NCBI GenBank assembly: GCA_902574035.1
Contig: CACGMC010000004.1
Location: 1 to 64,000, forward strand
Origin: an uncultured Pelagibacteraceae bacterium
GTDB taxonomy: Bacteria; Pseudomonadota; Alphaproteobacteria; Pelagibacterales; Pelagibacteraceae
DNA length: 64,000 nucleotides
Reading direction: 5' to 3'
Shown here piece by piece: positions 39,623 to 48,516 of this stretch. Below the pieces are notes generated by a model. It saw only the letters and a program-made list of their open reading frames with translations. It searched no databases and had not been told where the DNA came from. The number at the start of each line of letters is the position of its first letter. The first letter of the stretch is position 1. The position numbers and the translations under genes are program-made.

Positions 39623-40355
39623 ATATTTAACAAACAATTTTTCAATAATAAATATTCACAAAAATCCCTCTGCTAAGTCTGAAATTGTAACACAAATGAA
39701 TTATGGAGATAGCTTTTCACTTAAAAAAAAAACAAAAAAATGGCTTAAGATTAAAATTAAAGAGGATAATTATACAGGGTATGTAGTAAATAAAAACTTT
39801 TCTCCGTATCTAAAACCATCGCATAAAATAGCAATTTTAAAAGCAAAAGTTTTTAAATCCCCTAACGAAACAAATGGAATTTACAAATTAACTTTTGGAT
39901 CAAAAATAAAAGTTTTAGATAAGAAGGCAAATTTTCTTAAATTTGAAAAAGGTTGGGTAAGTTCAAAAGATGTTAAACCACTTTCTTATAAAGAAAAAAA
40001 TTTTTTTAATAAAATAAATATGTTTAAAAACGTAAAATATAAATGGGGCGGTAAATCTTTTAAAGGAATTGATTGCTCTGCCTTAGTGCAGGTTTTTTTA
40101 AATTTTCACAAAAAATATTGTCCAAGAGATTCGAGTGATCAGGTAAAATATTTTAGAAAAAATATTAAACTAAAGAAAATAAAAAAAAATGATCTTATTT
40201 TTTGGAAAGGTCACGTTGCTATAGCCTTATCAAATAAAAAACTTATTCATGCTTACGGACCCATGAAAAAAACAGTTATAATGGGAATTGATCAGACTAT
40301 TAAAAGAATAAAAAAAACTGCAAATTTAAAAGTAATTGGAATTAAAAGAATTTAA
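39615..40355 (+). CDS. SH3-domain NlpC/P60 cysteine peptidase
   Basis: 246 residues without an obvious signal peptide. Two bacterial SH3-like domains (about 1-65 and 70-120) precede an NlpC/P60 domain with catalytic Cys154 (GIDCSALVQ), His200 (GHVAIAL) and His212. The domain order is that of gamma-D-glutamyl-L-diamino-acid peptidases that trim muropeptides, and lack of a signal suggests cytoplasmic recycling of peptides brought in by the AmpG-like carrier. Confidence 0.88.
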   Translation: MTKYLTNNFSIINIHKNPSAKSEIVTQMNYGDSFSLKKKTKKWLKIKIKEDNYTGYVVNKNFSPYLKPSHKIAILKAKVFKSPNETNGIYKLTFGSKIKVLDKKANFLKFEKGWVSSKDVKPLSYKEKNFFNKINMFKNVKYKWGGKSFKGIDCSALVQVFLNFHKKYCPRDSSDQVKYFRKNIKLKKIKKNDLIFWKGHVAIALSNKKLIHAYGPMKKTVIMGIDQTIKRIKKTANLKVIGIKRI

Positions 40356-40363
40356 CTTTTAAT

Positions 40364-40396
40364 AAAAAAAGGCAGCTTCAGTCTCCCTCAGCTGCC
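40364..40396 (-). terminator. Intrinsic terminator with a competing upstream stem
   Basis: Minus strand: GGCAGCT (40396-40390) pairs perfectly with AGCTGCC (40377-40371), followed by seven T (40370-40364). A second perfect 7-bp stem, TTCAGTC (40407-40401) with GACTGAA (40383-40377), would compete or form a pseudoknot with it. It ends the minus-strand run that starts at 56271 and faces the convergent NlpC/P60 gene. Confidence 0.75.
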
Positions 40397-40494
40397 CTGG
40401 GACTGAATCTAAATGATTCGAGCCATAAACTTAAGACTCTTTTTGGTTGTATGTTAATAAATAAATTTTTTTTAATTATAAAAATTTAGTTTAT

Positions 40495-40551
40495 TTAGCC
40501 TAATAACACCATGAGTATTACACCAACTAATACTATTTCAAATCCACTCAT
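40495..40551 (-). CDS. 18-codon hydrophobic leaderless-type micro-ORF
   Basis: ATG at 40551, TAA ending at 40495. The product, [18 protein letters not shown], is one short hydrophobic segment, long enough for a membrane peptide. AAGGAG lies 7 nt upstream (AAAGGAGTAATAATG), a stronger SD than most genes in this window, and an extended -10 promoter lies just upstream of that. I recognise no family; it could be a small membrane subunit, a type I toxin-like peptide or a leader peptide. Confidence 0.5.
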   Translation of the reverse strand: MSGFEIVLVGVILMVLLG

Positions 40552-40575
40552 TATTACTCCTTTCGAATCAAATCA

Positions 40576-40584
40576 ATTATATCA
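40576..40584 (-). promoter_or_regulatory. Extended -10 promoter for the micro-ORF transcript
   Basis: Minus strand TGATATAAT (40584-40576): a perfect TATAAT with the TGN extension, 25 nt upstream of the micro-ORF ATG and immediately behind the tRNA-Ser CCA end. There is no good -35, which extended -10 promoters do not need. The start would fall near 40569, giving a transcript of roughly 200 nt to the terminator. Confidence 0.5.
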
Positions 40585-40592
40585 TTAAAATG

Positions 40593-40682
40593 TGGCGGAG
40601 AGAGAGGGATTCGAACCCTCGAAACGGTTTCCCGTTTACACGCTTTCCAAGCGTGCGCCTTCAACCACTCGGCCACCTCTCC
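40593..40682 (-). tRNA. tRNA-Ser (anticodon GGA), CCA encoded
   Basis: 90 nt class II tRNA. The acceptor GGAGAGG pairs with TCTCTCC, discriminator G, CCA encoded. The anticodon stem is CACGC/GCGTG around loop TTGGAAA, a long variable arm AACGG/CCGTT marks tRNA-Ser, and the T arm GAGGG-TTCGAAT-CCCTC is canonical. Its 5' end is 2 nt after the FkbM-gene stop codon, so it is probably processed from the long minus-strand transcript. Confidence 0.96.
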
Positions 40683-40684
40683 CT

Positions 40685-41377
40685 TTATCTTTTAAATAAT
40701 ATGTCCATTGCTTTCATATTACTAAGAGTTCCAAGGGACCATATTCTTTTTTCCAAAGTTTTATTAAAGTTGTGATTTTTTTCTAAAATATCTATTACTC
40801 TCTGATATTTTTCTTTAAATTTTTTTCTTTCATCTAATACTTCGATTAAAATAATGTTAGTTTTATTAAGCATATTTTTAGCGCCATCTAACACCTCTAA
40901 CTCTGAACCCTCAGTATCAATTTTTAAAATATCAATAAATTCAATGTTTTGTTCCTTGCAAAAATTATCTATTGTATCTGTTTTGACATCAAAACTTTCA
41001 AATTGCTTGTTAAAATTTCCTGTAACGAGTTTTCTTGTGAAATTCCATAATTTATCTTTTGCGTGGATAGTATTTAAAGAGGATCCAGAAGCAGGAAAAA
41101 AAGTATTTAAATAAAATTTTTTAATACCTTTATTATTTGAAAATGCTAATTTTTTATATTGAAAATCTTTAATTATTAAATTTGGATTTGGATCAAATAG
41201 GAAAAAATTAGTCTTTTTTTTTATTTCTTTTTGTAAACTTCTTGAAAAATTACCTTGAAAACAACCAACATCAAATACGGTTAATTCGCTTTTTGAGTTT
41301 TCATTAAAAATTTTTGAGATAGTTTTTGAAAAATCATTCATTAAAAATTTATCTACAAGTTTATAAATCAAATTCAT
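40685..41377 (-). CDS. FkbM-family SAM-dependent methyltransferase
   Basis: 230 residues. The SAM motif [15 protein letters not shown] lies near residue 35; FFLFDPNP and the conserved acidic [19 protein letters not shown] segment identify the FkbM family, which methylates sugars or polyketide hydroxyls. With the neighbouring glycosyltransferases and carbamoyltransferase it probably modifies a surface glycan. Ends 2 nt before tRNA-Ser. Confidence 0.85.
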   Translation of the reverse strand: MNLIYKLVDKFLMNDFSKTISKIFNENSKSELTVFDVGCFQGNFSRSLQKEIKKKTNFFLFDPNPNLIIKDFQYKKLAFSNNKGIKKFYLNTFFPASGSSLNTIHAKDKLWNFTRKLVTGNFNKQFESFDVKTDTIDNFCKEQNIEFIDILKIDTEGSELEVLDGAKNMLNKTNIILIEVLDERKKFKEKYQRVIDILEKNHNFNKTLEKRIWSLGTLSNMKAMDILFKR

Positions 41378-41381
41378 TTTA

Positions 41382-42539
41382 TCATTTCTTAATTAGTTGA
41401 TTAGATACCAAATCTTCGAAGATTTTATTTGCAATAACTTGATTTCCTTGAAGATTGAGGTGTAACCCATCTTTTTGAAAAAAATCTACTTTGTTTTTTG
41501 CATACAATTTTTTAGTTGGATCGACTAAAATTATATTTTCATTTTCAGCCTCTACTTCATCCAAGTTTTTATTAAGTATTGCATTTGTATACATCCAAAA
41601 TAAATCAGTTTTATTGGAATAATTTTTATCATTTTTATAATTTATTAACTTCTTAATGATTTCTTCTTTTGATAGTAAATTTATTTTATTTTGCATATTT
41701 GGATCTATAAAAAATGCTTGTTTTATTAAAACTAAATTTATTCCTTTTTCTTTACAATAACTATTAATTCTTAAAATCTGATCCTTGTATCCATTTTGAA
41801 AATATTTAATAGAATGATAATTTCTAGGATTAAAAGGGCTTACAATTCTATTTTCATCATCTAAAAAGAGGCTTGCTGCGCGATTATACACCAAACTTAA
41901 AAATCTATATGTCATTATTTCTAAGAATAAAAAGCTTTTAAGCTCATATAAGTATAAATCAAATTTACTATTAATAATATCAGTTGCTACAGCACTAGTT
42001 ACATAAGAGTCATACATTGTTGAATTTCTGTTACTCATTATTGTAATTATATTAGGATTAAATTTTGATCCTTCATTTACCAATAATTTTTCAAGAAAGT
42101 TAAGTGCTTTTCCTGAAAATCCAAAATTAAGCACTTCGCAATTTAAATAGTTTTGATTTAATAATTTTTCTAAAATTTTTGGATAAGGCTCTTTAGTTTC
42201 TATTCCAGCTGTCGTTGATCCTCCAAGTGAAATTAACCTACATCTAGATTTGTTTTCAATATCTACCTCTTCGCCTATAAATCCATATTTATTGACAAAA
42301 TGTTTGACGTTATTAAAATTATATTCTCCCTCATTATACATTCCTGTTTTCTTATTAAAACTTATTTCATACATAGTAGTTTTTTTGGTAACGTTACTTT
42401 CAGTCAGAAATAATCTTGCCAAGGGTCCATAATAATTAGTTTTGTGAAATACAAAGAAAAATGTAAGAGTAATTTCTATAAAAATAAATAGAAATAAATT
42501 TGCTAATGTAATAAAAAAGATTTTTTTTAGATTGCTCAT
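41382..42539 (-). CDS. Membrane-anchored SGNH/GDSL-type hydrolase
   Basis: 385 residues with an N-terminal transmembrane anchor (IFFITLANLFLFIFIEITLTFFF). The SGNH block I is LISLGGSTTAG, an NFGFSGKA block with Gly follows, an Asn-containing block (IMSNRNS) and the final DGLHLNLQGN supplies Asp and His. Such proteins often de-O-acylate or acetylate polysaccharides. Located between the carbamoyltransferase and FkbM genes, 3-4 nt from each. Confidence 0.8.
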   Translation of the reverse strand: MSNLKKIFFITLANLFLFIFIEITLTFFFVFHKTNYYGPLARLFLTESNVTKKTTMYEISFNKKTGMYNEGEYNFNNVKHFVNKYGFIGEEVDIENKSRCRLISLGGSTTAGIETKEPYPKILEKLLNQNYLNCEVLNFGFSGKALNFLEKLLVNEGSKFNPNIITIMSNRNSTMYDSYVTSAVATDIINSKFDLYLYELKSFLFLEIMTYRFLSLVYNRAASLFLDDENRIVSPFNPRNYHSIKYFQNGYKDQILRINSYCKEKGINLVLIKQAFFIDPNMQNKINLLSKEEIIKKLINYKNDKNYSNKTDLFWMYTNAILNKNLDEVEAENENIILVDPTKKLYAKNKVDFFQKDGLHLNLQGNQVIANKIFEDLVSNQLIKK

Positions 42540-42542
42540 TTT

Positions 42543-44384
42543 TTAATCAAGTTCTATTTGACTTTTGTAATTATTAAGGAGATTTCGATTTTGTTCCTTT
42601 TTATATAAAATAAAATTTTCACAAACTAATATATCTAACTCTGTTCCCATGAAGCATTTAAATGCATCTTCTATGGAGCAAACTATTGGCTCACCTCTAA
42701 TGTTAAACGATGTATTAACGAGTATAGGACACTTTGTTAAAGATTTAAATTTTTCCAATAATTCATAATATTTGGGATTAGTGTCTTTATGAACAGTTTG
42801 AATTCTTGCAGAGTAGTCCACGTGGGTAACCGCAGGAATTGAAGATCTTTTTAAATTTAATCTTTCTATACCAAATAACTCTTTAGCTTCTTCGTTCTCC
42901 TTAATTTGAATATTTTCCTTCACATCGGCACATAAAAGCATGTAAGGACTATCACAATTTAATTCGAACCAGTCGTTTAAATCATCTCTTAAAATTGATG
43001 GCGCAAACGGTCTGAAGCTCTCTCTAAATTTAATCTTTAAATTTAAATTCTTTTGCATTTTTTCAGATCTTGGGTCTGCAATAATAGATCGACAACCTAA
43101 AGCTCTTGGCCCGAATTCCATTCTTCCTTGAAACCATCCTACAATTTTTCCCTCTTTAAGCTCATTTGCGACTTTATCTGTAAAAATTTTATCGTCATAT
43201 TTTTGGAATTTTGCTCCAAGTTTAATTAAGCTTTTTTCAATATCATTCTCATTAAACTTAGGGCCTAAATAAGATCCATTCATACTATCATTAGATTTAA
43301 TTATTTGTCTTGGCTGTGATATTTCTTGATGCCAATAACCCAAAGCAGCTCCAAGTGATCCTCCTGCATCTCCAGAAGCTGGTTGAATCCATACATTTTC
43401 AAAAATTTTGTTTTTAACAATTTTCCCATTAGCTACGCAATTTAGTGCTACTCCTCCAGCTAAACATAAATTTTTAATCCCTGTTTCTTTTTGAACATTG
43501 CTTACTAATTTTAAAACTATATCTTCAATTACTCCTTGAATTGAGGAAGCAATATCCATATGAAATTGGGTAAGCAATTCTTTATTGGGGTTTCTAACTT
43601 TTTGTCCAAATAATTTTGAAAATTTGTCATTGGTCATTGTTAGACCAGTTGCAAAATTAAAATATTTCATATTCAATCTAAAAGATCCATCTTCCTTGAC
43701 ATCAATTAATTTTTTAAAAATTAAATCTTTATATTTAGGACTTCCGTAAGGGGCTAAACCCATTAATTTATATTCACCACTATTAACTTTAAAACCAGTA
43801 TAATATGTAAAAGCTGAATAAAGTAGACCTAATGAGTGTGGAAAGAAAATTTCTTTAATCATAGAAATTTTATTATCTTTTCCAATTGCTAAAGTTGATG
43901 TTGCCCATTCTCCTACTCCATCTAGTGTAAGAATAACTGCCTCATTAAAGGGTGATGGATAAAAAGCACTTGCTGCATGACTAAAATGATGTTCTGAAAA
44001 ACTTAATTTATCAATATCATTAAATTTATTATCATTTCTTTTTAATTGTTCATAAATAAAATTTTTTTGAAAAAGTTTTTCTCTTAACCATATTGGCATC
44101 GACATTAGAAATGAAGTGAAACCCTTTGGTGCAAAAGCTAAAAATGTCTCAAGTAATCGCTCGAACTTTAGAAAAGGTTTCTCATAAAATACTATTTGAT
44201 CTAATTGGTTTAATTCTAAATTTGCTTCACTCAAAACATATTTAATAGAATTATAAGGATAGCTTGAGTCATGTTTTTTTCTTGTAAATCTTTCCTCTTG
44301 TGCTGCGGCTACAATTTTACCGTCTATTAAAAGTGCCGCTGCACTATCATGATAAAATGCAGAAATACCTAATATAGATTTCAT
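42543..44384 (-). CDS. Carbamoyltransferase (NodU/CmcH family)
   Basis: 613 residues, full length. The N-terminal Kae1-like domain has GISAFYHDSAAALL and EHHFSHAASAFYPSPF with metal-binding histidines, then LTLDGVGEWATS and CLAGGVALNCVANGK; the C-terminal domain has FGPRALGCRSIIADPR and ILVNTSFNIRGEPIV. It transfers a carbamoyl group from carbamoyl phosphate via an adenylate to a sugar or other hydroxyl. SxtJ and DUF5989 genes next to it are the usual companions of this family. Confidence 0.92.
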   Translation of the reverse strand: MKSILGISAFYHDSAAALLIDGKIVAAAQEERFTRKKHDSSYPYNSIKYVLSEANLELNQLDQIVFYEKPFLKFERLLETFLAFAPKGFTSFLMSMPIWLREKLFQKNFIYEQLKRNDNKFNDIDKLSFSEHHFSHAASAFYPSPFNEAVILTLDGVGEWATSTLAIGKDNKISMIKEIFFPHSLGLLYSAFTYYTGFKVNSGEYKLMGLAPYGSPKYKDLIFKKLIDVKEDGSFRLNMKYFNFATGLTMTNDKFSKLFGQKVRNPNKELLTQFHMDIASSIQGVIEDIVLKLVSNVQKETGIKNLCLAGGVALNCVANGKIVKNKIFENVWIQPASGDAGGSLGAALGYWHQEISQPRQIIKSNDSMNGSYLGPKFNENDIEKSLIKLGAKFQKYDDKIFTDKVANELKEGKIVGWFQGRMEFGPRALGCRSIIADPRSEKMQKNLNLKIKFRESFRPFAPSILRDDLNDWFELNCDSPYMLLCADVKENIQIKENEEAKELFGIERLNLKRSSIPAVTHVDYSARIQTVHKDTNPKYYELLEKFKSLTKCPILVNTSFNIRGEPIVCSIEDAFKCFMGTELDILVCENFILYKKEQNRNLLNNYKSQIELD

Positions 44385-44421
44385 AATTTATAATTTCTCC
44401 GTCACTCAAAATATATACTTA

Positions 44422-44574
44422 CTAAAAAATTGTGTAAATAAAAGGGGCTACAACAGATCCTTGGCTCAAAACAATTAATGCGCCAAATAAAGCTAAAACA
44501 ATGATTATTGGTATTAACCAATATTTTTTTCTTTCTTTCAAAAACAAAAAGAATTCTTTGAAAAAACTTAACAT
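44422..44574 (-). CDS. DUF5989 small membrane protein
   Basis: 50 residues: a basic start (LKERKKYW), one transmembrane segment (LIPIIIVLALFGALIVL) and the conserved end SQGSVVAPFIYTIF. This matches the DUF5989 family that lies between SxtJ and the carbamoyltransferase in many bacteria. The ATG at 44574 follows the SxtJ stop with no spacer. Function unknown; it probably works with the other two on an exported carbamoylated product. Confidence 0.85.
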   Translation of the reverse strand: MLSFFKEFFLFLKERKKYWLIPIIIVLALFGALIVLSQGSVVAPFIYTIF

Positions 44575-44952
44575 CTAAAACTGTCTCTTCATTGTGTTGA
44601 TATCCTTTGCTCTTTTAATCCAATAAGATTTGTTTTTATTAAACTTAATATTAAGCAAATCCTTGCCAAATAATCGTAATAAAATTCCAATTGGCGTTAT
44701 TACAACAAAATAAATAAATCCCATCACAATTGGGGCTATAAATTTCCCTAAAATTTCGCCTAGCTTTATCCATCCTTTTTTTAAAGGTGTAAGAAATTTT
44801 GAATTTATAATTCCCAAAATTAAAAAAAGAGATGAAATTATAATGGACCAAATTCTAATAGATTCTGAATCTTTAACTGGCCATAAAGCTATTAATAAAA
44901 ATACTATAAAGAAAAGTATCCCAAAACTTTTATTATTTTCTTTATTTTTCAT
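44575..44952 (-). CDS. SxtJ-family membrane protein
   Basis: 125 residues with three to four hydrophobic segments: SFGILFFIVFLLIALWP, IWSIIISSLFLILGII, and IAPIVMGFIYFVVITPIGILLRL, then a charged end (KNKSYWIKR). The SFGIxF start and PIxxGxxYFxVxTPxGxxxR pattern match SxtJ, known from the saxitoxin cluster but widespread beside carbamoyltransferases; it does not imply toxin synthesis. The role is unknown. Confidence 0.82.
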   Translation of the reverse strand: MKNKENNKSFGILFFIVFLLIALWPVKDSESIRIWSIIISSLFLILGIINSKFLTPLKKGWIKLGEILGKFIAPIVMGFIYFVVITPIGILLRLFGKDLLNIKFNKNKSYWIKRAKDINTMKRQF

Positions 44953-44995
44953 ATCAGATTATTAGCTAATACTATTATTTATTTCAAATTTTTTA

Positions 44996-45694
44996 TCAGA
45001 GCTTGTTGATTTTGATCAAAAATAAATTTTTTAAGGTCCTAAAAATTTCAATTTTAGGTATTTTTGATACTCCCTCTTTTCTATCTTTGAATTGTAAAGG
45101 TATTTGATTGATTTTGTAATCAAGTTTATGTATTAAAAAAATTGTTGCCATAAAAAAGCTATATCCTTTAGTTTTTACGTCATTAATATCAAAATTTTTT
45201 AATTTTCTTAAAGCAAAGCCTCTAAATGAAGATGTGAATTCATCACTATCGATATTTAAAACAAATTTTATTACCTTGTTACCAACATAACTAAGAGTGT
45301 ATCTAAATAATTTCATATCATTTGTTGCGCCTGTCATATACCTTGAGCCAATAACAAATGGTTTATCATCAAGAGCTTTTAAAAATTGTGGTATCATTTG
45401 TGGATCATGTGACAGATCAGCATCAATAGTTATCAAATTTTCATAATTTTTTTCTTTAGCGAAATTAAATCCAATTTTGTGTGCACTATCCAAACCTTCT
45501 TTACCTTTTCTACTTATAAGAAATAAGTTTTTATTTTTAATTTGATATTTTTTAATAATATCTCCGGTTTTATCAGGTGAATTATCATCTACTATTAAAA
45601 CATCAATACTTGGAATTTTCAAAACTATGTCGAGAAATGCAGATATATTATCTACTTCATTATAAGTGGCTGTAAAAACTAGATTCTTATTCAT
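44996..45694 (-). CDS. Polyprenol-phosphate mannosyltransferase-like GT2
   Basis: 232 residues, glycosyltransferase family 2 with GT-A fold. TATYNEVDNI at the N-terminus, LIVDDNSPDKTG, the DxD-type TIDADLSHDP and FVIGSRYM fit dolichol/polyprenol-phosphate mannose synthases; there is no C-terminal membrane domain, so it is the short soluble form. It may load a lipid-linked sugar used by the neighbouring glycan genes. Confidence 0.85.
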   Translation of the reverse strand: MNKNLVFTATYNEVDNISAFLDIVLKIPSIDVLIVDDNSPDKTGDIIKKYQIKNKNLFLISRKGKEGLDSAHKIGFNFAKEKNYENLITIDADLSHDPQMIPQFLKALDDKPFVIGSRYMTGATNDMKLFRYTLSYVGNKVIKFVLNIDSDEFTSSFRGFALRKLKNFDINDVKTKGYSFFMATIFLIHKLDYKINQIPLQFKDRKEGVSKIPKIEIFRTLKNLFLIKINKL

Positions 45695-45697
45695 AAG

Positions 45698-46711
45698 TTA
45701 ATTTTTAGATAATATTTCTTTTAATTGATTTATGAAAGTATCATTATCTGGAAGTTTATTTGATTTCATACTTTCTTGTATAGAATCATAGTTATTTATA
45801 ATATGTTTTATTGTTTCAGAAAGACTGGAATAATCTCTAGTTGTAACAAATATACCCTTCCTATTTTCAACTACGTGCTCAATTTCTCTAAAAACAATTA
45901 TAGGTCTCAATCTTGATAAAGATTCTAATATAATCATGGGGTATCCCTCTGTATATGAAGGTAAAATCGTAATATTATTTTTGTCATACAAATTAATTAA
46001 TTCTTTTTTATCTTGAACAATTTTTAAGGTATTTACATTAGATTGATAAATTATTTTATCCTCCTCGCTTGCGCCGACAATTGTGAGATTAATTTTAGAA
46101 TGTTCTTTAATAAGATTTAATAAAGAAAAAATACCTTTTTCCTTTTTAATTCTACCTACATATATAAGTCTAATCTCACTTAGAGATGGTTTTACATGGT
46201 TTTGATGCCACGAAGAATCAAGTTGAGATGGTGAAATAATATGTCCTTTTTTGCCCATCAAAATATATTCTCTGCAACTGATTAAAATTGAAAATCTAGT
46301 CATTATTGTGAACATTAGGTGATAAATAAATTTTCCTAAAAAGCCCGAAATTATTTTGTATTCATCATAACCATTGCTTCTAAGATAAAGATAAGGTTTT
46401 CTTCCTAAAAGAATTAATACAATGCCTGCAAGGAAGGTAAATGGGTTAAGTGAAATTATTAAGAATTGGGAATTGTGCTTTGATGATCTTATTATTTCAA
46501 GCACATATGATAAAATATTTGAGAAGGTCTTGATAGTTCTAAGATTTAATTTTTGGAGTCTATTTACTTTACTTTTTCTAGCGATAATCTTTACATCAAA
46601 ATGTTTATTTAATCCTTCGGGTGTCGATTTCATATCTAAATTATCACAAAAAAACATTTCATTATTTTGAAATATTTTTTCATTTGAAATCAAATATAAT
46701 GTATTTTTCAT
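45698..46711 (-). CDS. Glycosyltransferase family 4-like protein
   Basis: 337 residues with GT-B architecture. The C-terminal half has [19 protein letters not shown] and the EX7E-type [12 protein letters not shown] donor-binding motif. A hydrophobic stretch near residue 95 ([13 protein letters not shown]) suggests membrane association. Acceptor and donor unknown. Its ATG overlaps the lepA TGA (ATGA), placing this surface gene under the same message as translation genes. Confidence 0.83.
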   Translation of the reverse strand: MKNTLYLISNEKIFQNNEMFFCDNLDMKSTPEGLNKHFDVKIIARKSKVNRLQKLNLRTIKTFSNILSYVLEIIRSSKHNSQFLIISLNPFTFLAGIVLILLGRKPYLYLRSNGYDEYKIISGFLGKFIYHLMFTIMTRFSILISCREYILMGKKGHIISPSQLDSSWHQNHVKPSLSEIRLIYVGRIKKEKGIFSLLNLIKEHSKINLTIVGASEEDKIIYQSNVNTLKIVQDKKELINLYDKNNITILPSYTEGYPMIILESLSRLRPIIVFREIEHVVENRKGIFVTTRDYSSLSETIKHIINNYDSIQESMKSNKLPDNDTFINQLKEILSKN

Positions 46712-48516
46712 GTTTCCTTATTGATTTTAAGAACACCAATAAATGCCTCTTGAGGAATTTCAACTTTTCCAAATTGTTTGGATCTAGCTTTACCTTTTTT
46801 TTGTTTTTCTAATAATTTTCTTTTTCTATCCATAGCTCCTCCTCCATGGATTTTAGTAAGAACATCTTTTTTAAAACCTTTAATAGACTCTCTTGCGATT
46901 ATTTTACCGCCTATAGCAGCCTGCACAGGTATCATAAAATTATGTCTTGGAATTAAGTCTTTTAATTTTTCACATACTTGTCTTCCCGTTTTTTGTGCAA
47001 ATTCTTTATGTATAATCATTGCTAAAGCATCTACTGGCTCACCATTTACAAGTATTCCTAACTTTACAAGAGCTCCTTCTCTATATCCTGAGATTTCATA
47101 ATCAAAACTAGCATATCCGCTTGAAACTGATTTAAGTCTGTCATTAAAATCAAATACTACTTCGTTCAAAGGAAGGTCGTAAGATAAAACTGCTCTTTTA
47201 CCAGAATAACTTAAATTAGTTTGTATGCCTCTTTTGTCTTGGCATATTTTTATTATTGATCCCAAATATTCATCTGGTGTTATAATTGTTGATTTAATCC
47301 AAGGCTCTTCTATTTTTTCTATCTGCGAAGGATCAGGCATATTAGTAGGATTTTGTAAATCAATAATTTCACCTTTTTGTTTGTGAACTTTGTAAATAAC
47401 GCCTGGAGTTGTTGTAATTAAATTTACATCAAATTCTCTTTCTAATCTTTCAGTGATTATCTCAAGATGAAGAAGGCCTAAAAAACCACATCTAAAACCA
47501 AGTCCAAGTGCGCTAGATGACTCTGGCTCATAAGAAAAACTTGAGTCGTTAAGTTTAAGTTTTGCCAATCCATCTTTAAGTTTTTGAAACTCTGAGCTAT
47601 CTACAGGAAAAAGTCCGCAAAAAACTACGGGTTTACTAGGTTTAAATCCTGGTAAAGGATTAATTATGGGATTTGAGGAGTCACATATCGTATCACCTAC
47701 TTTTGTCTCTGATAAAGATTTAATGCCGGTTATTATAAATCCAATTTCACCTGAATTTAGTTCATTTACATCAACAGGTTTGGGTGTAAAAACACCAACT
47801 TTTTCAATGATATATTCTTTATTATTAGAAAGGAGTTTAATTTTCATATTTTTTTTTATTTTTCCGTCCATTACTCTCACTAGAATTACAACACCTAGGT
47901 AGCTATCGTACCAACTATCAACTAGTAAACATTTCAGTTTTTCATCCTTTTTGCCCTTTGGAGATGGAAGGTTATTAATTATTGCTTCAAGGATGTCATC
48001 TATACCCTCACCAGTTTTTCCTGAACACGGAATAGCATTAGAAGTATCAATTCCTACAACGTCTTCGATTTCTTGTTTCGTTTTGTCGATATCTGATGCT
48101 GGCAAATCAATTTTATTTAAAATTGGAATAACTTCATGATTAATTTCAAGGGCTTGGTAGACGTTTGCTAAGGTTTGAGCCTCAACTCCTTGCGTACTAT
48201 CAACTATTAACAATGATCCTTCACAAGCAGAAAGTGAACGGCTAACTTCATATCCAAAATCGACGTGGCCAGGTGTATCAATTATGTTAAGTGTATATTC
48301 TTTTCCGTCTTTTGATTTGTATTTTAGTTTTACCGTTTGTGCTTTAATTGTTATTCCTCTTTCCCTTTCAATATCCATTGAGTCGAGAACTTGTTGTTTC
48401 ATTTCACGATCAGTTAAACCACCACATTTATGAATTATTCTGTCCGCAATAGTTGATTTGCCATGATCAATGTGCGCAATTATTGAAAAATTACGAATTC
48501 TATCTATGTCTGACAT
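46708..48516 (-). CDS. lepA: Elongation factor 4 (LepA)
   Basis: 602 residues, full length. Ribosomal GTPase thought to assist translation under stress or 30S assembly. GTPase motifs AHIDHGKST (G1), DTPGHVDF (G3) and NKIDLP (G4) are intact; the LepA-specific C-terminal domain follows ([37 protein letters not shown]). Its start shares one base with the pheT stop. Confidence 0.97.
   Translation of the reverse strand: MSDIDRIRNFSIIAHIDHGKSTIADRIIHKCGGLTDREMKQQVLDSMDIERERGITIKAQTVKLKYKSKDGKEYTLNIIDTPGHVDFGYEVSRSLSACEGSLLIVDSTQGVEAQTLANVYQALEINHEVIPILNKIDLPASDIDKTKQEIEDVVGIDTSNAIPCSGKTGEGIDDILEAIINNLPSPKGKKDEKLKCLLVDSWYDSYLGVVILVRVMDGKIKKNMKIKLLSNNKEYIIEKVGVFTPKPVDVNELNSGEIGFIITGIKSLSETKVGDTICDSSNPIINPLPGFKPSKPVVFCGLFPVDSSEFQKLKDGLAKLKLNDSSFSYEPESSSALGLGFRCGFLGLLHLEIITERLEREFDVNLITTTPGVIYKVHKQKGEIIDLQNPTNMPDPSQIEKIEEPWIKSTIITPDEYLGSIIKICQDKRGIQTNLSYSGKRAVLSYDLPLNEVVFDFNDRLKSVSSGYASFDYEISGYREGALVKLGILVNGEPVDALAMIIHKEFAQKTGRQVCEKLKDLIPRHNFMIPVQAAIGGKIIARESIKGFKKDVLTKIHGGGAMDRKRKLLEKQKKGKARSKQFGKVEIPQEAFIGVLKINKET

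Noticed and set aside
40364-40592. tmRNA or 6S RNA in the gap next to tRNA-Ser
   Set aside because: No alanine-tRNA-like acceptor, no tag peptide resembling ANDN..., and no long 6S-type central bubble could be found.
44575-44952. Saxitoxin synthesis suggested by SxtJ
   Set aside because: SxtJ-like proteins accompany carbamoyltransferases in many non-toxic bacteria, and no other saxitoxin genes are present.
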